From NCBI GenBank assembly GCA_963767645.1, contig CAVYEW010000011.1, forward strand, positions 62,001-126,000: DNA of 64,000 nucleotides. Direction: 5' to 3'. This stretch comes from DATFDN01 sp963767645 (GTDB lineage Bacteria > Pseudomonadota > Alphaproteobacteria > Acetobacterales > Acetobacteraceae). Of this stretch, positions 9,310 to 18,544 are shown in pieces (the first letter of the stretch is position 1; every line of letters starts with the position of its first letter). Under the pieces are notes generated by a model, which saw only the letters and a program-made list of their open reading frames with translations, was not told the DNA's origin and ran no database searches. Both the position numbers and the translations under genes were made by a program.

Positions 9310-10109
9310 CGCGGCCAGCCCGGGACGCCGCGAAACGGGCGCATGTCCGGATAGCCGCTGATCGCCCACGCGCCGTCCACCAGCAGGTTTGCACCGGAAA
9401 CGTAACTCGCGTCATCGCTGGCAAGGAACAGCGCCGGCCTGGCAATCTCGATCGGCTGCGCCGCGCGCCCCGCGGGTATCCGCGCCACGAAGGCGGCATG
9501 AGCGTCGGGGTTGTCGAAATGTCGACGAGTCAGCGGGGTCTGGACAAGTCCCGGGAGAACCGCGTTGGCGCGCACCCCGTGCTCGGTGAACTCCAGCGCG
9601 CCGTTCTTGGTCAGCATCTCGACCCCCGCCTTCGCCGAGGCATAGGCGGCGCCGGCGTGCATGGGCACATGGGCATTCAGAGAGGCAATGTTGACGATCG
9701 CTCCTGGGCCCTGGCCAAGCATCTGACGCGCCTCATGCTTCATGCAGAGGAACACGCCTTTGAGGCACAGATCGACGGTGAAGTCCCAGTCGCCTTCGGA
9801 CAGATCGACAAGATAGCCGGGCCGGGCGCCGCCCGCTACATTGAAGGCACAGTCCAGCGAGCCGAAGCTCTTGACGGCGAGCTCGACCATCCGCGCCACA
9901 TCCGGCTCCTGGGTCACATCCACGGGCGCGCAGGCGACCCGATCGCCGAACTCGCGCTCGACCGCGCCGAGGGCGTCGCGGTTGACGTCCGCACAGACGA
10001 TTTTGGCGCCTTCGCTGTGCAACCCTCGCACGATGGCGAGGCCGATGCCGGAACCGCCTCCGGTCACCACGGCGACCCTACCCTCGAAACGCCCCTGATG
10101 TGCCGACAT
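9303..10109 (-). CDS. SDR family oxidoreductase
   Basis: A 268-residue classical SDR. The cofactor motif TGGGSGIG is near residues 17-24, NVAGGA follows, and the catalytic residues are Ser in NIASLNAH and YASAKAG for YxxxK. The C-terminal SGANLLVDGAWAISGYPDMRPF resembles cyclohexanol or 2,5-dichloro-cyclohexadienediol dehydrogenase-like SDRs. The start at 10109 is preferred because AAGGGG lies just upstream; an in-frame start 21 nt earlier is also possible. It lies immediately downstream of the frameshifted LivK-type gene on the same strand. Confidence 0.88.
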   Translation of the reverse strand: MSAHQGRFEGRVAVVTGGGSGIGLAIVRGLHSEGAKIVCADVNRDALGAVEREFGDRVACAPVDVTQEPDVARMVELAVKSFGSLDCAFNVAGGARPGYLVDLSEGDWDFTVDLCLKGVFLCMKHEARQMLGQGPGAIVNIASLNAHVPMHAGAAYASAKAGVEMLTKNGALEFTEHGVRANAVLPGLVQTPLTRRHFDNPDAHAAFVARIPAGRAAQPIEIARPALFLASDDASYVSGANLLVDGAWAISGYPDMRPFRGVPGWPRQ

Positions 10110-10126
10110 CGGGACCCCTTCCCGCT

Positions 10127-11315
10127 TCACGGCAGCAAGCGATACATTTTACCGTCAAATCGGGCGAGCCGCAGGCTCTTCATCGCGCGGTAGTCGGTCG
10201 GGCTGGTGCCGATCGTGATGCCGGGCAGTACCATCGGCAGCTTGGTCGTATCAGGCAGGTTGGTTGCCGCCTTGAGGATGTTCTCGCGCGAGAGATCGTT
10301 GCCGGCCTGCTTCAGCACGACGACCAAGGCCTGTGCCATCGTGTAGCCGTACGACCAGACCGGGTTTGCGGGGTCGCTCTCGGGCGCGTATTTCGCGCGC
10401 CAAGCCTGGTACTCCTTCATCCCAGGGTCATTGTCCCATTGCGGGTCGGTCGGATCTTTCAGGTATGCGGCGGTTGTCACGCCCACTGATTTGTCGAAGC
10501 CCGCCAACTCGAGCGCCGGCTTCACCAACGCGCCATTCGAATCGATGATGTGCAGTGGATGCCAATCGAGGTCCGCCACCTTGCGGATCGCCATGGCGGA
10601 GAATTTCGGCGTGCTTGCGTCATACAGCACGTTCGCGCCGGAACCCTGCAACTTGACGATCTGTGAATCGATGGTGGGATCGCTGACTTCGTACCGATTG
10701 CGTTCCCACGACCATCGTGGCGAACTTGTCCCCAAGCCCGTCCTTCAGGCCATTGACGTAGTCGCGGCCGAGGTCATCGTTCTGGTACAGAATGCCGATC
10801 TTGGCATCCGGCTTGGTGTTCCGGATGTATTTCGCGTACATCTGACCTTCCAGCCGGTAGCTCGGCTGGAACGGGATGCTCCACGGATAGTCCTTGGGGT
10901 CGACGAAGATCGACGCGCCGGAGCCGAGCCAGACATCGGGCACATGCTTCTGGTTCACGTATCTGCGGATCGCGACATTGGGCGCCGTGCCGATGGTCTG
11001 GAACAGGATTGCTACCTGATCCTGCTCGATCAGCCGGCGCACCACCTCGATCGCCTTGGGCGGGCTGTAGCCGTCATCGAGCGCGATCAGGTTGATCTTC
11101 CGCCCGTTGATTCCGCCTTCGTCGTTGATCTTCTTGAAATAAGCTGATTCCGCCGTGGAGATCTGTCCATAGACACTGGCCGGCCCGCTGAACGGGGCAT
11201 CCTGGCCGATCTTGATTTCGGTGTTCGTGACCCCCGGCATCGGCTTCTGCGCCGATGCAGATAGGGGCGACAATCCGAGCAGCAAGGCCAGAATCACGCC
11301 GCTCCACGTGGTCAT
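10127..11315 (-). pseudogene. ABC transporter substrate-binding protein (LivK-type), frameshifted
   Basis: A branched-chain-amino-acid/amide-type periplasmic binding protein split into two frames. The first part has a signal peptide (residues 1-22, ending SASAQ), then GVTNTEIKIGQDAPFSGPAS and ALDDGYSPPKAIE, typical of the family. The second part runs from ERNRYEVSDPTIDSQ to a C-terminal GKMYRLLP. Removing one base from the GGG run (CCC at 10705-10707 on the plus strand) joins DKFATMVV to ERNRYEV and gives a normal 395-residue protein. AAGGAAGGGG precedes the ATG. No permease or ATPase genes are adjacent. The cause is either sequencing error or real loss. Confidence 0.82.
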
Positions 11316-11479
11316 GACGAGTCCCCTTCCTTGTCGGCAAGCGCGTATGGCGTGATGCCTACGCGCGCCCGCGGCTTTCCCGATCCGATACTGCATCTGC
11401 CTTGACGTGCTGATGCGGGAGGCACTTATTTGCCGCAACGTATTCAACCTGTCCACGGTCGTGGGCTGAAGCGAGGTCC

Positions 11480-12406
11480 TTGACACCCAAGCTTGGCTAT
11501 CTGTTGCCGACGCGCGAGCAGATCATGGAGGGCCGGCCAGGGACCGCGCCGCTGCTGGCGCTTGCGGAGCGCGCGGAGGCGCTGGGCTATGCCTCGGTCT
11601 GGGTCGGCAACTCGCTGCTCGCGCGTCCGCGCCACGAACCCCTGACACTCCTAAGCGCAGTGGCCGGGCGCACCCGCCGTATCGAACTCGGCACCGCCGT
11701 GCTGCTGCCGGCGTTGCGCAACCCGGTGCTGCTGGCCCATCAGGTCGCGACGCTGGATCAGGTCAGCGCCGGACGCTTCATCCTTGGCGTGGGCATCGCC
11801 CGGGACGTGCCCAGCATCCGCGCCGAATTCACCGCGGCCGGCGTACCGTTCGAGAAGCGCGTCGGGCGCATGCTGGAGGGGCTGCGCCTGTGCCGGGCAT
11901 TATGGTCGGGCGAGCGGGTGGATTGGGACGGGCGCTGGCAGGTCAGCGGCGGCGTGCTGGCGCCGACGCCGCACCGGCCCGGCGGCCCGCCGATCTGGAT
12001 CGGCGGCAATGGGCCATCAAGCCGCGCTCAGGTGGGCCGATGGTTTGACGGCTGGTTTCCGAACGCCCCCGATCCCGCCGTCTGGGCCGAGCAATGGGCC
12101 GAGATCCGGGCCGTCGCCCGCGATGCCGGCCGCGACCCGGCGGGGCTCACCGGTGCGATGTACCTGACCCTCTCGGTGGACGAGCGCGCCCAGCGGGCAG
12201 AGGAGCGGCTGGACGGTTTCGTTGCGGCGTATTACGGCCAGCCGGCGCCGGTGGCGCGCGCCCGACAGGCCTGCTACGCCGGGTCAGCGGCGGGCGCGGC
12301 GGAATGGCTGGCGGGCTACGCGCGGGCAGGCGCGGAGCATCTCGTGTTGCGCTTCGCGGGCGAGCACGAGCGGTGCTTGGAAGCCATCGCCGCGATCAGG
12401 ATCTAG
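11480..12406 (+). CDS. LLM class flavin-dependent oxidoreductase
   Basis: A 308-residue luciferase-like monooxygenase (TIM barrel binding FMN or F420). Family features are LALAERAEALGYASVWVGNSLLARPRHEPLTLLSAVAGRT, then ELGTAVLLPALRNPVLLAHQVATLDQVSAGRFILGVG and PIWIGGNGPSS. The start is a TTG at 11480 after GAGG; the first residues TPKLGYLLP form the first barrel strand, so a later start would truncate the fold. It is divergent from the binding-protein gene. The substrate is unknown. Confidence 0.85.
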   Translation: MTPKLGYLLPTREQIMEGRPGTAPLLALAERAEALGYASVWVGNSLLARPRHEPLTLLSAVAGRTRRIELGTAVLLPALRNPVLLAHQVATLDQVSAGRFILGVGIARDVPSIRAEFTAAGVPFEKRVGRMLEGLRLCRALWSGERVDWDGRWQVSGGVLAPTPHRPGGPPIWIGGNGPSSRAQVGRWFDGWFPNAPDPAVWAEQWAEIRAVARDAGRDPAGLTGAMYLTLSVDERAQRAEERLDGFVAAYYGQPAPVARARQACYAGSAAGAAEWLAGYARAGAEHLVLRFAGEHERCLEAIAAIRI

Positions 12407-12540
12407 GCTCCGCGACGGAACGATGATTGCGGCTGCCGATTCAGCGTCACGCTCATGCTTGTCGGGAGGGGGGACCGCATTGTCCAACTCCCTCCGGCCG
12501 CTTATCTAACACGCGCGTGCGTGTGGCGAGGAGTCGGACG

Positions 12541-13545
12541 ATGTGGCGTTTCGTTCTACCCGGGGCCGGGGTGGTAGGAATGACGCTGGTGCTGCTCGCC
12601 GGCTCCCTCGCGTCCTGGTCGCTCGGCGGCGCGGGGGCGCCGACGAGCCAAAGCCCATCGCCCGTTACGGCGCCTGTCGTGCCGCCTCCCGCACAGCCCG
12701 CGCCACCCGCCGGCGTGTCCGCACGGCCGGCGCCAACGACCGCGGCCTCCGAAGACGATGCCATGCGGCTTGCTCTGGCGGCCTTGGCCTCGGTCCCGCC
12801 CGCCGCACCGGTGTCCACGGCTTCCCCGACCGATGCCCCGGTGTTGCCGTCGGCATCTCTGCCACCGACCGCGCCTCCCCCGGCGGCGGCGTCGGCGCCG
12901 CCTTCCTCCTCGCTCCCGGCCCCGCTTCCGCCGGTTGCGCCGTCTCCGCAGGCCGCACCGGCGCTTCCGTCCGCGCCGGCTGCTGCCCCGCCGGCTTTGG
13001 CGATGGCGCCCGTCGCGTCGCCCCCGCCAGTCTCGTCCGAGCAGACCGAGCAACCCGCGGCCGCCCCAGCCCCGGACGCTACGGCAGCGGCGAGCGATTT
13101 GCCTCGTGATCCGCCCGACCGCAACTCCTTTGCCTCGGTCGAGTCGCTGGTCCATCGCTTGCGGGCCTCGCACCGCCGCGATGTCGCGCGCGCGCCCTCG
13201 CCTCCTTCCGCCCCGGCCTCTCCAGTCCCGCCGGGCGATCGTTTGGCAATGGCGCGAGCATTGCTGGCGGCCGGAGAACCCGACCGCGCCCGGCCACTGC
13301 TGGAGGCGGCTGCCGCCCAGCTAATCCTGCAGCCTAGTGACGCCAACGCGCCAGCAAGCCCGGCGGCAGTGCGAGTCGATGACGCGCTGCGCTGGCTTAG
13401 CGCCGGGCAACCGTCGCGCGCCCTCAGCCTTGTGGACGCAGCAATTGCCGCGCTCGATCAGGGCCGCGGCTTCTCCTCGCTTGCGACCGATCGGCGTTTT
13501 GCAACACAGGCGCCTCCGTCGGGTCCAGACGCCGGCCTGTGGTGA
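12541..13545 (+). CDS. Pro/Ala-rich membrane-anchored protein of unknown function
   Basis: A 334-residue protein with one N-terminal membrane segment (about residues 5-25, VLPGAGVVGMTLVLLAG), then roughly 200 residues of low-complexity Pro/Ala/Ser sequence. A short helical C-terminal domain contains two similar motifs (LLAAGEPDRARPLLEAA and LSAGQPSRALSLVDAA) resembling TPR-like helices. The ATG at 12541 follows GAGGAG; the frame is open from 12427. It is likely a periplasmic or envelope spacer protein, and low-complexity sequence makes homology weak. The adjacent genes are ATP-grasp-like and polysaccharide export genes. Confidence 0.6.
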   Translation: MWRFVLPGAGVVGMTLVLLAGSLASWSLGGAGAPTSQSPSPVTAPVVPPPAQPAPPAGVSARPAPTTAASEDDAMRLALAALASVPPAAPVSTASPTDAPVLPSASLPPTAPPPAAASAPPSSSLPAPLPPVAPSPQAAPALPSAPAAAPPALAMAPVASPPPVSSEQTEQPAAAPAPDATAAASDLPRDPPDRNSFASVESLVHRLRASHRRDVARAPSPPSAPASPVPPGDRLAMARALLAAGEPDRARPLLEAAAAQLILQPSDANAPASPAAVRVDDALRWLSAGQPSRALSLVDAAIAALDQGRGFSSLATDRRFATQAPPSGPDAGLW

Positions 13546-13558
13546 GCCGGCAGGGCGG

Positions 13559-14788
13559 TCACGCCAGCTTGGCGCGCCGGCGCAGCATCGCATCAAAGGC
13601 GTCGAACACGCGGCGCATCTGCGCCGGCTTGTAAGGGAACAGGTCTGGCGGATCCATCAGGTGGATGATCGCGGCGACATCCGCCTCGAATATCACCAGG
13701 CGACCATCCCGCGTCTCGGCGCAGTCGATCTGAAAGTAGTCGAGCCCGATCCAGTCGTTCAGGGCTTGCAGCGCCGCCGCGTGGCGGGCGGCGAAGCCGG
13801 TGTCGAACTCGGCCATCGCCTGCGCCTCCTCTGCGCGCCGGGCAGCGCTCGTGCCCATGCCGGCGTTGAGGTAATGCACCATCCAGTGTTCGGAGACCGC
13901 CATGTGGCAGAGGAACGGCGCCCGGTCGATGCAGGCGATGCGGTATTTGCGGAATAGTCCGTCCGCGCCCCGGTAATCCACGAATTGGGTGACGAAGAAC
14001 TCTTCCGCCGCCACCGCGTGCAAGTAGGCGGCGAGATCGGCCGGACGCTCGATTTTCTCTAGGTTCTGGCCGCCATGGGAGCCTACGGGGCGGATAAGCA
14101 CAGGGCCGCTGAAGGGCAGTTCCGGGGAAGCGGCGAGGCCGGCACGTGTAAGGCGCCGGGCCGGCGGGCTGCACAGACCGGGGCAGGATTCCAGGCCGCG
14201 GGCAACCGTATCGCGCGAGAGACGGGCGATGGCAGCCGGATCGTTCAATGCCGGACGCGGCCAGCGTCGGAAGCGGGCTTGCAGCCCGCGTAGCGTCGCC
14301 GGGTCGGACTCGCTGACAGCGAAGAACGCGACGTCGTGGTCCGGTACGCTGGGCGGCAGCTCCCCTTCCGGCAGGACGAACAGGAGGTCGAGTTGAACGT
14401 CCAGGTGCGCCGTGATGAAGTCGAGCGGCGTGTTGACCATCAGGTTGCCCGGCGCGAGCAGCGCCAGAAGGCGCAGCGGGCGGGCTGAGCGGGGCGCGAA
14501 CCCTTCGGCTACGCGGAACAGCCTGGACCCGGCGAGCGCTTCGCGTTGCAGCGCTTCTGCCGGGCCGTGCCGGAACCGCAATTCATGGGCGAGCGCCGCA
14601 TCCAGCATCAGCGCGGCCCGGTGCTGTGGCGTGTCGGCGGGGCGATCGATGAAGCGGAGCAGGTCTTCCAACCCGTGATCGATAAAAGCGCGATGCGCAA
14701 GCGCGGCAGTGCCCCGGATCAGCGGCGGCATCAGGTCCAGCCGCATTCCGGGCACATCGTCCTGAACGGTGCGGCAGGTGAGTTCCAA
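13559..14788 (-). CDS. ATP-grasp-like domain protein
   Basis: A 409-residue protein. The N-terminal half is helical (residues about 20-110, Ala/Leu/Arg-rich and TPR-like). The C-terminal half resembles an ATP-grasp fold: PVLIRPVGSHGGQNLEKI with a Gly-rich loop, EEFFVTQFVDYRGADGLFRKYRI, and DYFQIDCAETRDGRLVIFEADVAA, where Asp, Glu and Asn-like positions would bind Mg-ATP. The start is a TTG at 14788 with a strong GGAGGG upstream. It may ligate amino acids or peptides, but neither substrate nor partner can be inferred. Confidence 0.62.
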   Translation of the reverse strand: MELTCRTVQDDVPGMRLDLMPPLIRGTAALAHRAFIDHGLEDLLRFIDRPADTPQHRAALMLDAALAHELRFRHGPAEALQREALAGSRLFRVAEGFAPRSARPLRLLALLAPGNLMVNTPLDFITAHLDVQLDLLFVLPEGELPPSVPDHDVAFFAVSESDPATLRGLQARFRRWPRPALNDPAAIARLSRDTVARGLESCPGLCSPPARRLTRAGLAASPELPFSGPVLIRPVGSHGGQNLEKIERPADLAAYLHAVAAEEFFVTQFVDYRGADGLFRKYRIACIDRAPFLCHMAVSEHWMVHYLNAGMGTSAARRAEEAQAMAEFDTGFAARHAAALQALNDWIGLDYFQIDCAETRDGRLVIFEADVAAIIHLMDPPDLFPYKPAQMRRVFDAFDAMLRRRAKLA

Positions 14789-15100
14789 CGGACCCTCCGG
14801 AGTTCTGGCAGAATTGGACCAGGCCGGCTAAGGAATGATTAAGCCTGCGATGCAGCCATAGAGGGGCGGGCGACACAGTGCCTTTGTCGCCATTCTGTCG
14901 CAAAATCGTGCATACGCCGTAGCTTCGCGCGCATACTTCGGACCCTGTGGTACGTCGGCAACTGGACTTTGTGGCATCAGAGCGTCATTGTGGTTGCCGA
15001 TCCTCGCGTGTCGTCCAGCAAACGCGGCCGCTGGACCCGACGTAATTCGCCACGCTCCACCCGGCCGATCCGGGAGGTTCACTGACCAAGGATGGAGACG
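14789..15100. other. Intergenic region between divergent genes
   Basis: About 310 bases separate the ATP-grasp-like gene from the export lipoprotein gene. No coding frame with homology was seen. The stretch near 14871-14900 contains GCGACA and TGTCGC repeats in inverted and direct orientation, which could be a regulator-binding site. Promoters for both flanking genes must lie here, but no convincing -35/-10 pair was identified. Confidence 0.4.
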
Positions 15101-15940
15101 ATGAACACAAAACGGACCGATGTGACCGCGATTGATGCCACAGCGGAAAGTTTTCCCGCGCACCGCTTTGCCGGCCTGCCTGCTGCGACGATTGCTCGAC
15201 GGCTGTTGGCGCTCTCGGCAGTGGCGGCGCTGCCGGCGTGCTCTACCATCCCCCGGCTGCCGCCGGCTCCCGCTGTGCCCGTACCCGAAACGGCACCCGT
15301 CAGCGCTCTCCCGCCCTATCGGATCCAAGTAGGCGACGTGTTGCAGATCCGCCTGCTGCTGAACCCCGAGTTGAACGAGGATGTGACGGTTCGTCCGGAC
15401 GGCCGCATCTCCACTACCGTGGCTCCCGACGAGGTGGCGGCCGGGCGCACCGTGCCGCAGCTCTCCGCGGCATTGCGGAGGGACTACTCGAGCCAGCTGC
15501 AGAACCCGCACCTTACTGTCGTGCTGCGGTCCTTTGCCCCGACCCGCATCTTTGTCGGAGGGGAAGTTGCCAATCCCGGCGAGTTCATCTCGGTCGGCCC
15601 GGCACCCACCCTGGCCGAGGCGATCTCGCGGGCCGGCGGGCTGCGGCTCTCAGGCGACGACAATGCCGTGTTCATCATCCGCCGCGGCCCCGGCAACCGG
15701 CCGGAGTTCCTGTCCACGCGCTTTGATGCGGTCGAGCATGCGCGCGACGCGAACGCTGACGTCACTCTAGCGCCCTATGACGTGGTCTATGTGCCGCGCA
15801 CCGGCATCGCCGAGGTGTATCGCTACTTCAACCAGTACGTGCAGCAGTTCGTGCCCATCAGTTGGGGCTTCTCCTACATCGTCGGCGGCGGCGGTGGCGG
15901 CGGCGGCACGACGGTGGTGCAGTCGCCGACCATTCGTTGA
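15101..15940 (+). CDS. Polysaccharide biosynthesis/export lipoprotein (Wza-type)
   Basis: A 279-residue outer-membrane polysaccharide export (OPX) protein. A long N-terminal leader ends in a lipobox-like LPAC (Cys about residue 46), so it is a predicted lipoprotein. The Poly_export domain shows YRIQVGDVLQIRLLLNPELNEDVTVRPDGRIS, and an SLBB-type repeat follows with IFVGGEVANPGEFISVGPAPTLAEAISRAGG. The C-terminus carries a run of eight glycines and a short tail. The ATG at 15101 follows GGATGGAG; an in-frame ATG at 15092 is an alternative. No Wzx/Wzy genes are nearby, so the exported polymer is unknown. Confidence 0.85.
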   Translation: MNTKRTDVTAIDATAESFPAHRFAGLPAATIARRLLALSAVAALPACSTIPRLPPAPAVPVPETAPVSALPPYRIQVGDVLQIRLLLNPELNEDVTVRPDGRISTTVAPDEVAAGRTVPQLSAALRRDYSSQLQNPHLTVVLRSFAPTRIFVGGEVANPGEFISVGPAPTLAEAISRAGGLRLSGDDNAVFIIRRGPGNRPEFLSTRFDAVEHARDANADVTLAPYDVVYVPRTGIAEVYRYFNQYVQQFVPISWGFSYIVGGGGGGGGTTVVQSPTIR

Positions 15941-16041
15941 CCGGGCGCCGCGCCGCGCACCGAAGCGCGCTCCGGTCCGGTGCGCGCGTGAGGCGCGAGA
16001 AGCGTGGCCATCTTGGCGGACATTAGCGCAGGAGGCGCCAG

Positions 16042-16449
16042 ATGAGACGAGGCTTGAGCACAGCCGAATTGCTGGCCGGCCTGCTAACCGCGACTGTCCT
16101 TCCGGCGCCTGGCGCAATTGCCGCACCGTTCTGCCTGCAGACGCAGACGGTGCCGCCGCAATGCATCTACTTCGACGCCAATGAGTGCCGTCAGGAGGCG
16201 ACGCATGAGCGTGGATTCTGCGTGGTCAACCCCCAGGAAGTCGCGCTGCCGCCGAGCGTCGGGGCGTTTTGCATCGTGACCTCCGGGCAGGCCTCCTCGT
16301 GCGACTTCCAGGACGCCACGGCCTGTTACCGGGAGGCAGCGCACCAGGGCGGGATCTGCGTCCCTGCCCCGGCCGCTCCCATCGGCAACACCCCGAACCC
16401 CTATCAGTCTCGCCCCGCCGCAGGAAGCGAGGACGCAACGGAGCCATAA
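16042..16449 (+). CDS. Small secreted Cys-rich protein (DUF3551-like)
   Basis: A 135-residue exported protein. The signal peptide spans about residues 1-27 (ending in GAIAAP). The mature part has two related Cys modules, FCLQTQ...CIYFDANECRQEA and FCIVTSG...CDFQDATACYREAA, each followed by a GxCV motif. This internal duplication and spacing resemble DUF3551-type alphaproteobacterial proteins of unknown function. The ATG is preceded by AGGAGG. It follows the export lipoprotein gene on the same strand. Confidence 0.65.
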   Translation: MRRGLSTAELLAGLLTATVLPAPGAIAAPFCLQTQTVPPQCIYFDANECRQEATHERGFCVVNPQEVALPPSVGAFCIVTSGQASSCDFQDATACYREAAHQGGICVPAPAAPIGNTPNPYQSRPAAGSEDATEP

Positions 16450-16559
16450 CGGTCTGATTTTCCTGCAGTTAGGCAAAAAAAAGGCGTTGCTACTCACGAT
16501 CGATTGACTGGCGCTCACGGGCGTGCGATCCTCCTGTTATTGCCGACGAGGAGGAACCA

Positions 16560-16814
16560 TTGCTGGGCGCAGAGACACACCTCCTCGCCTCTCCCCCGAG
16601 TGCTCGAAGCCGGCAAGCCGCCGCCCCGAAGGCGCCGCTCCCGGCGGCTAGTCCCTTGGTCGAAAGTTGGGAGCCTCTGCGCCAGGCGAACGAGGAAACG
16701 ATCGCGCCGTGTCCGCGTGCGCGGCGGCGGGCCATGTTGCTGATGATGTTGTCGGCCGCGGTCATGTCCGGGGTTGCCTATGGCTGCTACCAGGTTATCC
16801 GGCTCCTCCTCTAG
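16560..16814 (+). CDS. Small single-pass membrane protein, unknown function
   Basis: An 84-residue product with a soluble Pro/Ala-rich N-terminus and a C-terminal membrane helix (about residues 58-80, AMLLMMLSAAVMSGVAYG) after a basic PRARRR stop. The start is a TTG at 16560 with GAGGAGGAA just upstream, which is the main support for it being real. No homologue is recognised. It lies upstream of galE. Confidence 0.45.
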   Translation: MLGAETHLLASPPSARSRQAAAPKAPLPAASPLVESWEPLRQANEETIAPCPRARRRAMLLMMLSAAVMSGVAYGCYQVIRLLL

Positions 16815-16876
16815 CGTCCTGCTTGGTCCGTTGATGGGCTTCGGACGATAGCGTCGCAACGGCTCGGGAAGGCAGG

Positions 16877-17860
16877 ATGCGCTATCTGGTGACTGGCGGG
16901 GCCGGCTTCGTGGGCAGCCACGTTGCGCTCGCGCTGGCCGAGCGGGGCGATGAGATCGTGGTGCTCGACAATCTGCGCCAGGGCCACCGCGCCGCCGTGC
17001 CGGCCGGCGCGAAGCTGATCGAAGCGGACCTGGCGGATGCCGCTGCCGTGGAGACAGCGCTTGCCGAGGGGCCGTGGGACGCCGTGCTGCACTTCGCCGC
17101 GCTCTCGCTGGTGGGCGAGAGCATGCGCCTGCCATTCCGCTACCTCATCGAGAACGGGCTGAACGCGATCCGGCTGATCGAGGCGTGCATGCGCCATGAG
17201 GTGCCGCGCTTCGTGCTGTCCTCCACCGCCAACCTGTTCGGCACGCCGAAGTCGACGCCCATTGCCGAGGATGCACGACTCGATCCCGGGTCGCCCTACG
17301 GAGAGAGCAAATGGATGGTCGAGCGTGCCCTGCACTGGGCCGGGCGCGTACATGGGCTGCGCAGCGGCTGCCTGCGCTATTTCAACGCCGCCGGCGCCGA
17401 CCCTGAGGGGCGGCTGGGCGAGGACCATTCGCCGGAGACACATCTCATCCCGCTCGCGATCGACGCCGCGCTCGGCCGGCGCCCACCGCTCGAAGTGTTC
17501 GGCACCGACTACCCGACCCCGGACGGCACCTGCATACGCGACTATGTGCATGTCTCCGACCTGGCCGACGCGCATCTGCGTACGTTGGAGCGGCTGGAGC
17601 ATGGCAGCGTCACGTACAATCTCGGAAACGGCGCCGGCTACTCCGTGCTGGAGGTGATCGCCGCCGTTGAGCACGTCGTCGGCCGCGAGGTGCCGCACGT
17701 ACTGGGGCCGCGCCGGGCGGGCGATCCAGCCGTGCTCGTCGCCTCCGCCGAGCTTATCCGACGCGAAACGGGATGGCGGCCGCGTTTCGAGCGGCTGGAA
17801 GGGATCGTCGCCACGGCCTATGCGTGGCGGCTGGCCCATCCGAAGGGCTACGCGGACTAG
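16877..17860 (+). CDS. galE: UDP-glucose 4-epimerase
   Basis: A 327-residue NAD-dependent sugar-nucleotide epimerase interconverting UDP-glucose and UDP-galactose. It has the Rossmann motif TGGAGFVGSH at residues 7-16, VLDNLRQGHRAAVP, the catalytic Ser/Thr in LSSTANLFG, YxxxK in SPYGESKW, and the GalE hallmark RYFNAAGADPEGRLGE followed by DGTCIRDYVHVSDLADAH. The length matches bacterial GalE. It fits the envelope-polysaccharide neighbourhood. Confidence 0.93.
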   Translation: MRYLVTGGAGFVGSHVALALAERGDEIVVLDNLRQGHRAAVPAGAKLIEADLADAAAVETALAEGPWDAVLHFAALSLVGESMRLPFRYLIENGLNAIRLIEACMRHEVPRFVLSSTANLFGTPKSTPIAEDARLDPGSPYGESKWMVERALHWAGRVHGLRSGCLRYFNAAGADPEGRLGEDHSPETHLIPLAIDAALGRRPPLEVFGTDYPTPDGTCIRDYVHVSDLADAHLRTLERLEHGSVTYNLGNGAGYSVLEVIAAVEHVVGREVPHVLGPRRAGDPAVLVASAELIRRETGWRPRFERLEGIVATAYAWRLAHPKGYAD

Positions 17861-18012
17861 GCTCCGGTCCTCTGGCCGCCCGTCCCCTCGTCTTCTGAAC
17901 GATGGAGGTCCCGCAAGCACCGGCGGTCATCAGCGGACCAGCTGGCCACGACGCGCGCATTTGCATCCCGCCGAACGCCGCCCCATTCTGGGCACCGCGA
18001 TAGGAGGAGCGC

Positions 18013-18531
18013 ATGGGGACCAATGATCCAGCATGGGCACATGAGCTGTACGATCTCCTGCGCCGCAACGGCGTGACCCAGTTCGCCTACGTGCCCGATG
18101 CCGGCCACCGCGTTCTGATCGATCGATCGCTTGCCGACCCCGACGTTCATTCGGTGCCGTTGACCACCGAGGAGGAGGGCGTCGCGCTGCTCGCGGGTGC
18201 CGACCTTGGCGGGGCACGAGGCGTGCTGCTGATGCAGTCTTCGGGTGCGGGCAATTGCGTCAACATGCTGTCGCTGATCGCCGGCGCCCGATTTCCATTC
18301 CTGACCTTGATCAGCATGCGGGGCGAGTTCGGGGAGGGGAACCCCTGGCAGTTCCCGATGGGTCAGGCCGTCGTGCCGGTAATGACCGCCATGGGGGTCG
18401 TCTGCCTGCGCGCCGAGCGGCCCGAAGACGTGGTCCCGAGCGTGAGCGCGGCGCTCACCATGGCTTTCCAGTCAGGCCAGGCAGTCGCCGTTTTGCTGAC
18501 GCAGAAGCTGATCGGGGCAAAGAAGTTCTGA
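18013..18531 (+). CDS. TPP-binding decarboxylase, N-terminal subunit (sulfopyruvate/phosphonopyruvate decarboxylase alpha-like)
   Basis: A 172-residue protein equal to the PYR domain of ThDP enzymes. It contains the activating glutamate region VPLTTEEEGVALLAGADLGGARGVLLMQSSGAGNCVNMLSL, as in ComD-type sulfopyruvate decarboxylase alpha subunits. The ATG follows TAGGAGG. It lies 13 nt before the partner subunit gene. The two-subunit split is known for ComDE and for some phosphonopyruvate decarboxylases. The substrate, a 3-substituted pyruvate, is inferred from family only. Confidence 0.75.
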   Translation: MGTNDPAWAHELYDLLRRNGVTQFAYVPDAGHRVLIDRSLADPDVHSVPLTTEEEGVALLAGADLGGARGVLLMQSSGAGNCVNMLSLIAGARFPFLTLISMRGEFGEGNPWQFPMGQAVVPVMTAMGVVCLRAERPEDVVPSVSAALTMAFQSGQAVAVLLTQKLIGAKKF

Positions 18532-18544
18532 CCGGGGGCAGACC

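Noticed and set aside
16450..16500. Poly-A run after the small Cys-rich gene as a terminator
   Set aside because: The A8 run has no stable stem before it on either strand.
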